A DNA stretch of 64,000 nucleotides from Exiguobacterium oxidotolerans JCM 12280 (GTDB lineage Bacteria; Bacillota; Bacilli; Exiguobacteriales; Exiguobacteriaceae). Under the pieces are notes generated by a model. That model searched no databases. It saw only the letters and a program-made list of their open reading frames with translations, and had not been told where the DNA came from. Made by a program: the position numbers and the translations under genes. Positions 29,052 through 38,604 of this stretch are shown in pieces. The stretch spans positions 2,112,001 to 2,176,000 of the forward strand of contig NZ_JNIS01000001.1 of assembly GCF_000702625.1 (NCBI RefSeq), in the 5' to 3' direction. Position 1 is the stretch's first letter. Each line of letters begins with the position of its first letter.

Positions 29052-31395
29052 GTGCTTTTCTCGCTTTCGTCGAAAGCAAAATACGTTTAGCACTTAAAGC
29101 ACCTACGAAGACAAGGACTAACGCTCCGGCTAGAATCGATCCGAGGACTAGACTATTAGAAGCAAGGGCATCTGTGACACCGAGTCCAAGTGCTTCACGG
29201 AACCCACTGACTGAATACGTCATCGGTAGGAACGGGTGAATATACTGGAAGAAGCTTGGTGTCATTTCGACTGGGAACGTACCACCACTACCACCGATTT
29301 GGAGGAGTAATAGCAGGAACGCGGCGAATTGTCCAACGCGGCCAAATAACATCGTCAGAGCGAATAGCAAGGTAATGAACGTCATCCCGGTCAAGGCGGC
29401 GAAGCCATAGAGGGCAGGAACGCTTGCGACAGTTGAATCGAGGACGTAAACGATAGCAGTCGCGGCGGCAACCCCTTGCAATGCACCGATTGGTAAAATC
29501 AATGAAAGTTTACCAACGAGGAAGCGCCATGATAACGTCTCTCCGTGTGCTGGACGAATTTGATAGACCGAAGAGAACATCAACGCACCTGCGAATAACG
29601 CGATACTTAAGATATAAGCAGACAATCCAGAACCGTAGTTACTAACGGTCGAGTAGTCATGTTCTTTTAATACGACAGGCTCAGCGAGCATGTTGTCGCG
29701 ATCGTTCGAAGGTTTGACCGTCGCATCTTTTGCACCTTTTCCAAGCTCATCTTTCAACGTTTTTGCCCCGTCAGCGAGTTTGGAGTTACCATCTGCTAAA
29801 CGTGAAGCACCGTCTGTCAATTGACCGGCCCCAGATGAGAGTGCTACCGCACCGTCTGTCAGTTGACCAAGTCCTGAGTTCAGGCTTCCCATTGCCGTAC
29901 TGGCATCGTTTGTACCAGTCGCAATTTTTTGGGCACCGGCAGTTAACTGTGTACTACCGTCAGCTGCTTTATGAACACCATCTGTATACGTCGTTAAACC
30001 TTGGTTGAAATCAGTTTGACCTTGTTCCAAGTCTTTTGCACCTGAAAGCAGTTTGTTTTGACCTTGTTCCAAATCTTTTGCGCCTGAAAGTAATTTTACT
30101 AGACCATCATCAAGTTGCGAGACGGCAGATGCGATGCTTTGTCCACCGACTGCTAACTGATTAATTTTATCTGTCGCATTGTTGGCAGCAGCAAGACTAG
30201 CATCGAGAGCCGTTTCTTGTTGCGCGAGACTCTGAACATTCTGTTCCATCGTCGCAATCGATTCAAGTAACGTACTTTTTTCTTCTTCCGATAAATTCTC
30301 AGAAGAAGAAATGACCCCCTTGATTGTCGCGACATTAGCTTCAATTGCTTCACGTCGATCGCTTAAATCTTGTTTTAAAGTTGCAGCGGCACTGTTCAAG
30401 TTTGTAATCGTCGCATCAACTTCCTGTGCTTTTTCATTCAGTTGATTGAGTCCGGCATTAAATTTCGGAAGATTGCTATCTAACTCTGATGCACCAGCAG
30501 AAGCACTCTCAATACCTTGACGCAGTTGAGTTGATCCGGCAGAAGCCGATTCAAGACCTTGACGAAGTTTAGTAGAACCAGCTTGCAGGTCAGTTGATCC
30601 TTTAATGAGTTTACCGCTATTGTCATCCAGTTGGTTCAGACCACTCGATAACTCACCAGATTTCTCAGCGAGCGTCTGAGCACCATCGTTAAGTGTGTTG
30701 AGACCTGTCGAGAGTTGAGACGAACCATCCGCTGCCTTTGCTAAGTTCGTTGACAAGTCGTTTGTACCATCTGTCAGTTTGCCGAGATTCGTCGTAAGCG
30801 TTTTGGCACCGTCTGTCGTTTTGTTGGCACCATCTTCAAGCTTCGACGAACCTTCTGAGGCATCTTCAAGACCTTGCGCGATTTTTTTAAGGGCTCCGAA
30901 GATGGCACTGCTGTATTGTTTCGTTACGGATTTTCGAATTTTTTCATTTAACTGTTTAGCGGCATTACTTGAAATCTGTGTCCCTGAGTAGTTCTTCGCA
31001 GGGTTCAAATAATACTCGAGTTCAATTTTTTTAGGATGTTCATCGAGTAAGGTTGTCGCATTCTTTGAAAAGTTTTTTGGAATGACGACCGTCATATAGA
31101 TTTCCCCGGAACGTAACTGTTTTTCGGCTTCTTTACTTGAAAGAAACTGCCAATCAAAGTCATCGTTCTTTTTTAATTTTTTGATGAATTGATCCCCGAT
31201 ATCAATTTTTTCACCTTCATACTTGATCGTCTTGTCTTCATTTACGATGGCCACTTTAATATCTTCTGTCTGACCGTACGGGTCCCAGAATGCAGATAGG
31301 AAAATGGAGTTGTAAAGAAAGGGAACAAGAATGATTGCCAAGATGACAATCACCATCATCGGGCTTTTTAATTTTTTCCATTCTGAGCGAAACAT
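29038..31395 (-). CDS. yhgE: YhgE/Pip family membrane protein
   Basis: The 785-aa protein has one N-terminal segment (MMVIVILAIILVPFLYNSIF), a long extracytoplasmic region with dozens of repeats ending in DG or AG (LEDGANKTTDGAKTL, LSTGLNTLNDGAQTLAE), and five to six C-terminal membrane segments of ABC-2 type. This is the YhgE/Pip (phage infection protein) family, tied to phage adsorption in lactococci and to envelope stress or ESX-type genes elsewhere. Two near-exact internal repeats are visible: KLLSGAKDLEQGQ twice and LRQG-ESASAG twice. AAGGGG is 10 nt ahead of ATG. Confidence 0.92.
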   Translation of the reverse strand: MFRSEWKKLKSPMMVIVILAIILVPFLYNSIFLSAFWDPYGQTEDIKVAIVNEDKTIKYEGEKIDIGDQFIKKLKKNDDFDWQFLSSKEAEKQLRSGEIYMTVVIPKNFSKNATTLLDEHPKKIELEYYLNPAKNYSGTQISSNAAKQLNEKIRKSVTKQYSSAIFGALKKIAQGLEDASEGSSKLEDGANKTTDGAKTLTTNLGKLTDGTNDLSTNLAKAADGSSQLSTGLNTLNDGAQTLAEKSGELSSGLNQLDDNSGKLIKGSTDLQAGSTKLRQGLESASAGSTQLRQGIESASAGASELDSNLPKFNAGLNQLNEKAQEVDATITNLNSAAATLKQDLSDRREAIEANVATIKGVISSSENLSEEEKSTLLESIATMEQNVQSLAQQETALDASLAAANNATDKINQLAVGGQSIASAVSQLDDGLVKLLSGAKDLEQGQNKLLSGAKDLEQGQTDFNQGLTTYTDGVHKAADGSTQLTAGAQKIATGTNDASTAMGSLNSGLGQLTDGAVALSSGAGQLTDGASRLADGNSKLADGAKTLKDELGKGAKDATVKPSNDRDNMLAEPVVLKEHDYSTVSNYGSGLSAYILSIALFAGALMFSSVYQIRPAHGETLSWRFLVGKLSLILPIGALQGVAAATAIVYVLDSTVASVPALYGFAALTGMTFITLLFALTMLFGRVGQFAAFLLLLLQIGGSGGTFPVEMTPSFFQYIHPFLPMTYSVSGFREALGLGVTDALASNSLVLGSILAGALVLVFVGALSAKRILLSTKARKAHDAA

Positions 31396-31413
31396 GAATA
31401 TAAATCCCCTTTT

Positions 31414-31440
31414 GAAAACTTAAAACTAATTTGAGTTTTC
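31414..31440. promoter_or_regulatory. Candidate TetR operator of the yhgE-tetR operon
   Basis: GAAAACTTAAA and TTTGAGTTTTC form an 11-bp inverted repeat with one mismatch and a 5-nt centre, about 20 bp upstream of the yhgE start. Its size and place fit a dimeric TetR repressor; the pairing with the local regulator is inferred. Confidence 0.55.
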
Positions 31441-31595
31441 GGTTTTGATGAGATTTACTCTACTCTCTTTCAGAATAGAAAGCAATTCATTTAATCAAAT
31501 CTTTACTATTTTGTAATGACTGACTGTGATTGATTTTAAAAGAGATAGTATTTAATGTAGGAAAAAATGAGACATGCTTCAAAAAACGAGCGTCT

Positions 31596-32561
31596 TTAAG
31601 GAATCAAGAGGATTTTCCCTGTACTTTTTCGACTCTCAAGATAATCATGGGCACGTGCTCCCTCAGCGAGTGGGAATGAAGTTGGATTTGATACATGGAG
31701 CTGATTTGAAATCACCCAACTGAACAGCTCACCCGCCCGTCGAATCCGTTCTTCGTCTGATGTGAGAACATTCCACAAATCACCGCCTGTAAGTGTTTTT
31801 GATGTATCCATTAAAAAGCGAGGGTCGACTGCGACGGGATCTCCACCGGTCATTCCGTAAAACACGACGGTTCCTCTTACTTTTGTGACGTCAAAACTGT
31901 TCATTAATGTTGTACCAATGGATTCATAGACGACATCGACACCACGATTATTCGTTACTGTCAGAATTTGCTCAACCCAGTCGTCCGAATAAAGAAAAAC
32001 TTCTTCGCATCCATTTTCTTTTGCGATGAGTGCTTTTTCTTTGGAAGAAGTCAGTCCGATTGGAACGGCTCCATGCGAATGAACGATTTGAGTCAGGAGT
32101 TGTCCGACACCGCCAGCTGCTGCGTGAATCAAAACAAGATCGCGTGGTTGAATCGCGTAGCTGTCACGTGTCAGGTAATGGGCTGTTAATCCTTGTAGGA
32201 GCAGGGAAGCACCGACTTCAAAAGAAATCTCGTCAGGGAGCGGGATGACACGGTCGGATGGAGCGGCAACCTGTTCTGCGTTCGCATTCGGTACATCGGC
32301 AAAGGCAACACGCTGACCGACGTTAAGTCCGGAAACGTCTTCCCCGATCTGAGTGATGATACCAGCACCCTCATATCCTAAAATATAGGGAGCGGCTCCT
32401 TCTAAGTGATAATTCCCTTTTCGGCGGTAGATGTCAGCAAAATTAAGCCCGATTGCTTTCATTTCAATTAAGACCTCGTGAGATTGGATAATGGGAGCAG
32501 GAACTTCTTGATACGTGAGGACGGAGGAGTCTCCGAATGAACTGAACGTAAGAGCCTTCAT
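31596..32561 (-). CDS. Quinone oxidoreductase/zinc-type alcohol dehydrogenase family protein
   Basis: The 321-aa protein has the GroES-like domain (GLNFADIYRRKGNY, LGYEGAGII) and the NADPH-binding loop AAAGGVGQLLTQI of the quinone-reductase branch of the MDR superfamily. Zinc-ligand cysteines are absent, so it should be an NADPH:quinone-type reductase in the cytoplasm. ATG 32561 is 10 nt after AAAGGA; an in-frame GTG 9 bases upstream is too close. Single gene. Confidence 0.9.
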   Translation of the reverse strand: MKALTFSSFGDSSVLTYQEVPAPIIQSHEVLIEMKAIGLNFADIYRRKGNYHLEGAAPYILGYEGAGIITQIGEDVSGLNVGQRVAFADVPNANAEQVAAPSDRVIPLPDEISFEVGASLLLQGLTAHYLTRDSYAIQPRDLVLIHAAAGGVGQLLTQIVHSHGAVPIGLTSSKEKALIAKENGCEEVFLYSDDWVEQILTVTNNRGVDVVYESIGTTLMNSFDVTKVRGTVVFYGMTGGDPVAVDPRFLMDTSKTLTGGDLWNVLTSDEERIRRAGELFSWVISNQLHVSNPTSFPLAEGARAHDYLESRKSTGKILLIP

Positions 32562-32662
32562 ATGAAACACATCCTTTTAGTAGTAATGGATTTAACATAA
32601 ATCATCTAAACTGATATAAGTGCAGGAATGCGTTAAGATGGAGAAAAAGAGGGTGGAGTATT

Positions 32663-32947
32663 ATGAAAAAAGTTATGCTTGGAGGCATTCACTTTTATCA
32701 AAAAGTAATTTCTCCGATGAAACCAGCGACCTGTCGCTTTTATCCGACATGCTCGCATTATGGAAAAGAAGCAATTGAACAGCATGGTGCCATTAAAGGT
32801 GGATACTTGACGACACGTCGCATTTTACGTTGCCAACCGTTCCATCCGGGTGGACTCGATTTTGTTCCGGAAACGTTTAGTTGGAAAGCACCGCTGCAGC
32901 GAGAGAATCCAAAAGAACGAGAGAATGATGAAGAAACGGTTGATTGA
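32663..32947 (+). CDS. yidD: Membrane protein insertion efficiency factor YidD
   Basis: The 94-aa protein has the diagnostic [17 protein letters not shown] and [13 protein letters not shown] blocks. YidD is a small amphipathic protein that helps YidC-dependent membrane insertion. The highly charged C-terminal tail ([15 protein letters not shown]) is variable in the family. GGTGGAG lies about 6 nt before ATG. Here it stands alone rather than in the rpmH-rnpA-yidC cluster. Confidence 0.96.
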   Translation: MKKVMLGGIHFYQKVISPMKPATCRFYPTCSHYGKEAIEQHGAIKGGYLTTRRILRCQPFHPGGLDFVPETFSWKAPLQRENPKERENDEETVD

Positions 32948-33000
32948 GAGCGGTCTCTGATTTTACATGCGAACGGTTGAGATGGATGATTCATACAAGT

Positions 33001-33041
33001 AAAAAAGACCTAATTTCCTTTTAGGAATTAGGGCTTTTTGA
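33001..33041. terminator. Bidirectional terminator between yidD and the tautomerase gene
   Basis: AAAAAG-A-CCTAATT pairs with AATTAGG-G-CTTTTT around a 10-nt loop with one internal mismatch. Confidence 0.78.
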
Positions 33042-33061
33042 TGAAATAAAGTATTTGGAAT

Positions 33062-33451
33062 TTACAACTTTCCAGTTAAGAATTGTGCTTCACCCATCCC
33101 GAAACTCCAGTCAGCGGCATCGTTTTCGACGATTGACACCATCAAATCGCTTGGCGCGAGACCGCAGTTTGCTTCAAGGCGTTCTGCGAGTAAGCGGTAG
33201 AGGGTTTGTTTTTTCTCTTGCGTCCGCGATTTACTTGTAACACTAATCAAAACAAGGTTATGTGTCCGTTCGAAACCGAGTCCTGTATCTTGAATAATCA
33301 TTTCGTGCTCTTTATGTGTATGGACGATTTGGTAACGATCGCGTTCCGGTACATCAAAAGCTTCGACCATCGCATCATGCGCTGTATCGAGGAGCAGTTT
33401 GAGTTCTTCTTCGTTTCGTCCTTCAATTACATCAAAACGTAATAATGGCAT
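33062..33451 (-). CDS. Tautomerase family protein
   Basis: The 129-aa protein begins [12 protein letters not shown], giving the N-terminal proline that acts as catalytic base in tautomerases, and resembles the longer Tautomerase_2-type proteins of Bacilli ([19 protein letters not shown]). The reaction is keto-enol tautomerisation of an unknown substrate. AGGAG is 7 nt before ATG 33451; an open frame extends upstream, but the Pro after Met makes this start firm. Confidence 0.88.
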   Translation of the reverse strand: MPLLRFDVIEGRNEEELKLLLDTAHDAMVEAFDVPERDRYQIVHTHKEHEMIIQDTGLGFERTHNLVLISVTSKSRTQEKKQTLYRLLAERLEANCGLAPSDLMVSIVENDAADWSFGMGEAQFLTGKL

Positions 33452-33477
33452 TCGTGACACTCCTTTTAGATAGTATG

Positions 33478-33507
33478 TAAAAAATGCGGGCATTGCCCGC
33501 ATTTTTT
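33478..33507 (-). terminator. Terminator after the aldehyde dehydrogenase gene
   Basis: AAAAAATGCGGGCA and TGCCCGCATTTTTT pair over 14 bp with a 1-2 nt turn. Confidence 0.85.
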
Positions 33508-33510
33508 ATT

Positions 33511-34995
33511 TTATTCGAAGAATGGTTTGTATTGGCGACGTTCGTGCATGACAGATACCCATTGAACCGTTGAGAACTCTTCGAGTACCCATTCACCGTT
33601 GAAACGACCAAGACCTGAGTCTTTTTCGCCACCAAACGGCATATGTGGTTCATCGTTGACGGACTGATCATTGATGTGAATCATTCCTGTTTCAACTTGA
33701 AGCGCAAATTCTGTTGCACGTTCGATTGAAGAACCATGAACCGCACCACTTAACCCGTATGGGAGTGAATTTGCAAGTTCAATCGCATGTTCGTCATCTT
33801 TGAATGGGATGATGACTGCGACAGGTCCGAAAATTTCGTTTTTAGCGAGTGGCATATCGTTCGTTACACCAGTTACGACTGTTGGCGCGATAACGTTTCC
33901 GTTTGCTTCACCACCGACGCGAACTGTAGCACCTGCAGCTTTTGTTTTTTCGATTTCTTCCATAATACGATCGACTTGCGATTGATTAATCAATGGACCG
34001 ACTTGTGTACGGTCTTTTGATGGATCGCCAAACTGTAGTTCTTTAACACGAGCGACGTATTTTTCAACGAATTCATCGTGAATCGAATCTGCGACAAGAA
34101 TTCGGTTCGTTGACATACAAATCTGACCTTGGTGGTAGAATTTGCTGTAGACAGCAGACTCGACGGCACGATCGAGATCAGCATCGTCAAGAACGACGAA
34201 GACGTTGTTACCACCGAGTTCCAATGCAGTTTTCTTCAGGTGTTTCCCAGCAAGTTCACCAATATGGCGACCAACTTCAGTTGATCCAGTGAATGAGATT
34301 AAACGTGGAACTGGGTGTTCAACGATTGAATCGCCGATTTCAGAACCGCGACCGACGATGACGTTTAAGACACCTTTTGGAAGACCTGCTTTTTCAAATA
34401 GGCTAGCGAAGATTAATCCACCTGAAACAGGTGTATCAGTCGCTGGTTTGACGACGACGGCATTCCCGATTGCGATTGCTGTCGCGATTGAACGGATTGC
34501 TAAATGGAATGGGAAGTTCCAAGGGCTGATGACACCGATAACACCCAGTGCTTTCCGGTAGATGCGGTTTTCTTTACCCGGTACGACAGATGGGCGAATT
34601 TCACCATGCATCCGAAGTGGGAACGTTGCTGCTTCTTTAACGATTAAAACCGAAGCAAGGAATTCGCCTTCAGCTTTGATTCGTGTACTACCTGATTCTT
34701 TAATTAACCAGTCAATGATTGTTTCTTTTTCTTCGTACATGACTTTCAAGAACTGTTCAATCAATCCTTGGCGTTGAAGAGCCGGTGTTTTTGCCCACTC
34801 TTTTTGAGCGATTTTTGCTGCTTGATAAGCTTCGTCCAAATCGTCATTATTTGCAGCTGAAATTTCAAATAGTGTTTCCCCTGTGAAAGGATTCGTATTT
34901 TCCATGTTGCTGTCACTTGCGCCTTTGCGCCACTGACCATTGATGAAGATTTTTGTGAAATCAGTTTTCAGAGCGTTCTCGTTTGTCTGTTGCAT
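33511..34995 (-). CDS. Aldehyde dehydrogenase (aromatic/vanillin type, YfmT-like)
   Basis: The 494-aa NAD(P)-dependent dehydrogenase has PWNFPFHLA, GSTEVGRHIG, the catalytic Glu in ALELGGNN and catalytic Cys in HQGQICMSTNR, and C-terminal PFGGEKDSGLGRFNG. It oxidises an aldehyde to the acid. The motif combination GQICMSTNR resembles benzaldehyde or vanillin dehydrogenases, but substrate is uncertain. It stands alone on the minus strand. Family length is normal. Confidence 0.92.
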   Translation of the reverse strand: MQQTNENALKTDFTKIFINGQWRKGASDSNMENTNPFTGETLFEISAANNDDLDEAYQAAKIAQKEWAKTPALQRQGLIEQFLKVMYEEKETIIDWLIKESGSTRIKAEGEFLASVLIVKEAATFPLRMHGEIRPSVVPGKENRIYRKALGVIGVISPWNFPFHLAIRSIATAIAIGNAVVVKPATDTPVSGGLIFASLFEKAGLPKGVLNVIVGRGSEIGDSIVEHPVPRLISFTGSTEVGRHIGELAGKHLKKTALELGGNNVFVVLDDADLDRAVESAVYSKFYHQGQICMSTNRILVADSIHDEFVEKYVARVKELQFGDPSKDRTQVGPLINQSQVDRIMEEIEKTKAAGATVRVGGEANGNVIAPTVVTGVTNDMPLAKNEIFGPVAVIIPFKDDEHAIELANSLPYGLSGAVHGSSIERATEFALQVETGMIHINDQSVNDEPHMPFGGEKDSGLGRFNGEWVLEEFSTVQWVSVMHERRQYKPFFE

Positions 34996-35189
34996 GAGTT
35001 TTCATCTCCAATTCTTTTTTGATAACAATTAAGTTATTCACGTTATGAAAAGAAGTAAAACACAATCTGACACTTTCACAAAATAAAGTGACTCAGCTTT
35101 AATTGAAAAAGAAGAAGGATAAAGGTTTCAGTAGATGAAGAAACAGGAATTAAAAAATATAGCAATATATCAAGAATGGAGTTGGGCTG

Positions 35190-36395
35190 ATGAAGCGATT
35201 GAAGCTGATTTATCAAGAGACAAACTGGTGGTGGCCTTTGCTGTATGGGGTAGGTGGCGCCTTTTTGACGGCATGTGTCCTCGCGACAGATTTATATTTA
35301 AAAAACTACTTTCCGGATGATTGGAAAACAACGCTCGATTTAGGACGAACAATTCATAGTTCTGTCTTTACTGGTTTATTGACGATGATGACCTTTGCCT
35401 TCTCGACAATCCTCGTTGTCTTGACGACCTATTCCTCACAGTTCTCACCACGAACATTACCGAACTTCATCGAAAATCGACAAGTTCAACATATTTTCGG
35501 GATTTTCATTGGTGCAGTTACGTATTCGATTACAATGTTGTTTTTCGTTCGCCCCTCTTTACGAGGAAGTGTCGTTGCGTCTGCTGTTGCTGTCCTCGTC
35601 GTCTTAATTTCAATCATTGCCTTCGTTGCTTTCATCCATATCGTTAGCCAATCGATTCGTGTGACGACATTACTGGATCGTTTGCATCGAGAAGGCATTC
35701 AATTGATTGAGGAACAAATCGATAATTTGAAAGCGGAAAAACATCATTTTATTTCTGATGGGTATGATTCGCTTCAATATCCAATCGTCGCGTCAGAGTC
35801 TGGTTACTTACAATTGCTTGATTACGGAGCATTGGCGAAAGAAGGAATGAATATTCAAATCGATATTACGATTGGAAGTTACGTGACAAAAGGACAGGCA
35901 ATCGGTACGGCGAACGAAGAAGGTGTCGAATCGGGAATTATCATTGGACCAACACGTTCTTCCGTGCAAGATTTTACATTCGTCATCCAAAAGTTATCTG
36001 AAGTCGGATTACGCGCAATTTCTCCAGGAATTAACGATCCGAATACGGCGCGACACGCACTTCGACAAATCGGTGACCTGCTACGCAATTTTGCGATGCT
36101 TCCGGATGGTAGTCTGTTAATCGGCGGTGAAGGCTCTGTCATCGTTAAACGCGTTACTTTCTCGGAATTACTATACGAGACGTTTTATCAACTGCGACAC
36201 TACGGACAAGAAGATATTTCTGTGCTTGCAACGATGTTAGAGTCACTCGAGAGCGCGAAACGAAATGCCTTGTCCGAACATCGGGCGACGATTCAAACGT
36301 TTATCCCGTTCGTTTGTTCAGAATTGGATTGGTCTTCTTTGAATGACTGGGATCGTGTGCATCTCGAAAAGGTCTTAGAAAAAGCGCTTGCTTGA
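35190..36395 (+). CDS. DUF2254 membrane protein
   Basis: The 401-aa protein has four membrane segments in the first 165 residues (WWPLLYGVGGAFLTACVLAT, SVFTGLLTMMTFAFSTILVV) followed by a soluble domain with ASESGYLQLLDYGAL and LRAISPGINDPNTARHAL, the DUF2254 signature. Function is unknown; the conserved soluble part suggests ligand or ion sensing. GGAG is 8 nt before ATG. It may be co-transcribed with the DUF456 gene 61 nt downstream. Confidence 0.87.
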   Translation: MKRLKLIYQETNWWWPLLYGVGGAFLTACVLATDLYLKNYFPDDWKTTLDLGRTIHSSVFTGLLTMMTFAFSTILVVLTTYSSQFSPRTLPNFIENRQVQHIFGIFIGAVTYSITMLFFVRPSLRGSVVASAVAVLVVLISIIAFVAFIHIVSQSIRVTTLLDRLHREGIQLIEEQIDNLKAEKHHFISDGYDSLQYPIVASESGYLQLLDYGALAKEGMNIQIDITIGSYVTKGQAIGTANEEGVESGIIIGPTRSSVQDFTFVIQKLSEVGLRAISPGINDPNTARHALRQIGDLLRNFAMLPDGSLLIGGEGSVIVKRVTFSELLYETFYQLRHYGQEDISVLATMLESLESAKRNALSEHRATIQTFIPFVCSELDWSSLNDWDRVHLEKVLEKALA

Positions 36396-36456
36396 AACTT
36401 AATTCGTATCTTACGCGTAAATTAAGAGGAGAGAACAAAGAAAGTAGGAGATATGT

Positions 36457-36939
36457 ATGACGATTTTACTTTGGATTCTGATTGCGGTCTGTTTCATAGC
36501 TAGTTTTGTAGGACTTGTTTACCCAATCATTCCAAGTGCGCCGTTACTCATCGTCGGTTTTTTGATTTATGGGTTCGGTTTCGGATTTACCGAGTTAACG
36601 ATTAGTTTTTGGGTCATTCAGTCGGTATTTATCATTTTATTATTCACGCTCGACTATTTAGTAAGTTCTTATACAGTCGACCGGCGTGGTGGATCACGTG
36701 CGGCTAAAATTGCAACGACAGTCGGATTGATTGCAGGACCGTTCATTATTCCTGGTGTGGGTCTGTTGATTTTCCCGTTTGTTTTTGCGATTTTAACAGA
36801 AAAAATCATCAGTAAAAAGACGTGGAATGAATCAATGTCGATTGGTATCGGAACGGTTTTAGGCATTTTATCAAGTGCATTATTAAAAGGGATTGCCATG
36901 CTCTTAATGATCGTCGTCTTTATCTTGTACATTGTTTGA
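36457..36939 (+). CDS. DUF456 membrane protein
   Basis: The 160-aa protein has four to five hydrophobic segments, with VGLVYPIIPSAPLLIVGFLI and a glycine-zipper stretch VGLIAGPFIIPGVGLLIFPF, the usual DUF456 pattern. Function is unknown. AAAGTAGGAGA precedes ATG. It follows the DUF2254 gene, and an AT-rich inverted repeat (CTTAATT/AATTAAG, 36400-36426) lies between. Confidence 0.85.
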   Translation: MTILLWILIAVCFIASFVGLVYPIIPSAPLLIVGFLIYGFGFGFTELTISFWVIQSVFIILLFTLDYLVSSYTVDRRGGSRAAKIATTVGLIAGPFIIPGVGLLIFPFVFAILTEKIISKKTWNESMSIGIGTVLGILSSALLKGIAMLLMIVVFILYIV

Positions 36940-37011
36940 CCTAAAAGAAAGGTTGCTTCAAGTACACATTTAGTGTAAGTTCCGTTATAGTATGAATATA
37001 AAAAAGAGGAG

Positions 37012-37040
37012 AAGCTTATTTTTATGAAAGCTTCTTTTTT
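37012..37040 (+). terminator. Terminator or attenuator before the CorC-type gene
   Basis: AGAAGCTT and AAGCTTCT pair around an A/T loop and six T follow. It lies after a possible -10 (TATAGT, 36983), so it could either end the DUF456 message or attenuate the next gene. A further hairpin AAGCTC/GAGCTT follows at 37046-37062. Confidence 0.65.
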
Positions 37041-37072
37041 ATGCAAAAGCTCAAGCCGAGCTTAATTAAATG

Positions 37073-37105
37073 GAGGTGAATCCCCTTCTCTCGGGGAAAC
37101 GATTG
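37073..37105 (+). promoter_or_regulatory. Shine-Dalgarno, hairpin and TTG start of the CorC-type gene
   Basis: A perfect GGAGGTG (37073-37079) is followed by the hairpin TCCCC-TTCTCTC-GGGGA (37081-37097) and then TTG (37103). If the hairpin folds, the gap from SD to TTG shrinks from 23 nt to about 7. An ATG at 37070 overlaps the SD itself and has no site of its own. Confidence 0.55.
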
Positions 37106-38464
37106 GACAGTACACATGCAATGGAGACATTCGACACAACAACGATTATTATCAGGCTTCTCATTATTGGATTATTAATTGTTTTGACAGCATTTTTTGT
37201 AGCGGCAGAGTTCTCGGTCGTAAAAATGCGGATGTCTCGAATCGATCAATTGATTACAGAAGGAAATAAAACAGCAGTCATCGCCAAAAAATTATTAGAA
37301 AATCTCGATTATTATTTATCAGCATGTCAACTTGGGATTACGGTGACAGCACTTGGTCTAGGGTGGCTAGGAGAGTCAACGGTAGGTGCAATCCTAGAAA
37401 TGCTCTTCACAGAAATAGCGTTACCCGATTCGGTTTCTACGATTGTTTCGTTTGTCTTAGCCTTTTCAATCGTCACATTCCTTCATGTTGTTTTAGGTGA
37501 GTTAGCGCCAAAGTCGTTAGCAATCCAAAAAACAGAAGCGATTACGATGTTGCTTGCACCACCTCTTTATTGGTTTGGACAAGTAATGAAGCCATTCATT
37601 TGGATTTTGAATGGGTCAGCACGAGTCTTTCTTCGCTTGTTTGGTGTAGAACCGGCAGGGCACGAAGAAGCGCACTCGGAAGAGGAAATCAAAATCATCA
37701 TGACACAAAGTTATAAGAGTGGCGAAATCAATCAGACGGAACTGTCTTACATGCAGAACATTTTTTCTTTTGATGAACGGATTGCAAAAGATATCATGTT
37801 ACCGCGAACGGACTTGATCACGATTTCGAATGATGCGTCGATGGATGAAATCATTTCGCTCGTCGAAGAATACCAGTTCACACGTTACCCGGTCGCCGAA
37901 GAAGGGGACAAGGATAAAATTCTTGGTTTCATTAATGCGAAACAACTCTTTACTGATCATATGGCAAACAAAGGAAAAGCGTTAAGCTACTACATCCACA
38001 ACTTGCCGATCGTCTCGGAGTATTCACCTTTGCAAGATGCGATGTTGAAAATGCAAGTCGAACGGACACCGATGGCTCTAGTCATTGACGAGTATGGTGG
38101 AACAGCGGGTGTCATTACGATGGAAGATATCTTAGAAGAAATCGTCGGGGAAATCCGTGATGAATTCGATAAAGATGAGAAAGCCGACATCGAACAGATT
38201 CATGAGCGACTGTATCGAATTTCCGGACGTGTCCTAATCGATGACTTGAACGAACGGTTTAACCTCGGAATCGAGGAAGAAGATATCGATACAATCGGTG
38301 GTTGGGTGATGGCGCAAGATACGGAAGTGTCGAGCGGTCAAGAGTTCCGTTATGAAGACTATACGGTCAAAGTGATGGAAGTCGATAATCACCAAGTAAA
38401 ATCGATTTATCTACAACTTCCTGAAAAAGAATCCACTACACCAACTGAAGAAGAAATTATGTAA
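37103..38464 (+). CDS. CorC/HlyC-type transporter (CNNM/UPF0053 family)
   Basis: The 453-aa protein has the DUF21 membrane domain (LTAFFVAAEFSVVKMRMSRI, LLENLDYYLSACQLGITVTA), then two CBS domains (about residues 210-330, with IMLPRTDLITI and MALVIDEYGGTAGVITMEDI), and a C-terminal CorC domain (YRISGRVLIDDLNERFNL). Such proteins are tied to magnesium or cobalt homeostasis. Start is uncertain: TTG 37103 is favoured by the SD-hairpin arrangement, ATG 37121 and ATG 37070 are alternatives in the same frame. It has its own terminator. Confidence 0.9.
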   Translation: MDSTHAMETFDTTTIIIRLLIIGLLIVLTAFFVAAEFSVVKMRMSRIDQLITEGNKTAVIAKKLLENLDYYLSACQLGITVTALGLGWLGESTVGAILEMLFTEIALPDSVSTIVSFVLAFSIVTFLHVVLGELAPKSLAIQKTEAITMLLAPPLYWFGQVMKPFIWILNGSARVFLRLFGVEPAGHEEAHSEEEIKIIMTQSYKSGEINQTELSYMQNIFSFDERIAKDIMLPRTDLITISNDASMDEIISLVEEYQFTRYPVAEEGDKDKILGFINAKQLFTDHMANKGKALSYYIHNLPIVSEYSPLQDAMLKMQVERTPMALVIDEYGGTAGVITMEDILEEIVGEIRDEFDKDEKADIEQIHERLYRISGRVLIDDLNERFNLGIEEEDIDTIGGWVMAQDTEVSSGQEFRYEDYTVKVMEVDNHQVKSIYLQLPEKESTTPTEEEIM

Positions 38465-38497
38465 AACAAGGCGCCCACAGGGTGACCTTGTTTTTTT
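38464..38497 (+). terminator. Terminator after the CorC-type gene
   Basis: AAAACAAGG and CCTTGTTTT pair with an inner CCC/GGG step and a T-run follows. Confidence 0.75.
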
Positions 38498-38604
38498 CTT
38501 GATAAAAGGCTTAGAGAATTTGTTTATACTCTGGCAGTCAGTGGTATTACTGTTTATGTGGCAAAAAAAAGTTACTCAAACCAGAGGAAAAGGGGTTCTA
38601 TTTC

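Noticed and set aside
35135-35320. A 61-codon frame starting before the DUF2254 gene
   Set aside because: It overlaps the start of the real gene in another frame and its tail is a shadow of that gene; no convincing ribosome binding site.
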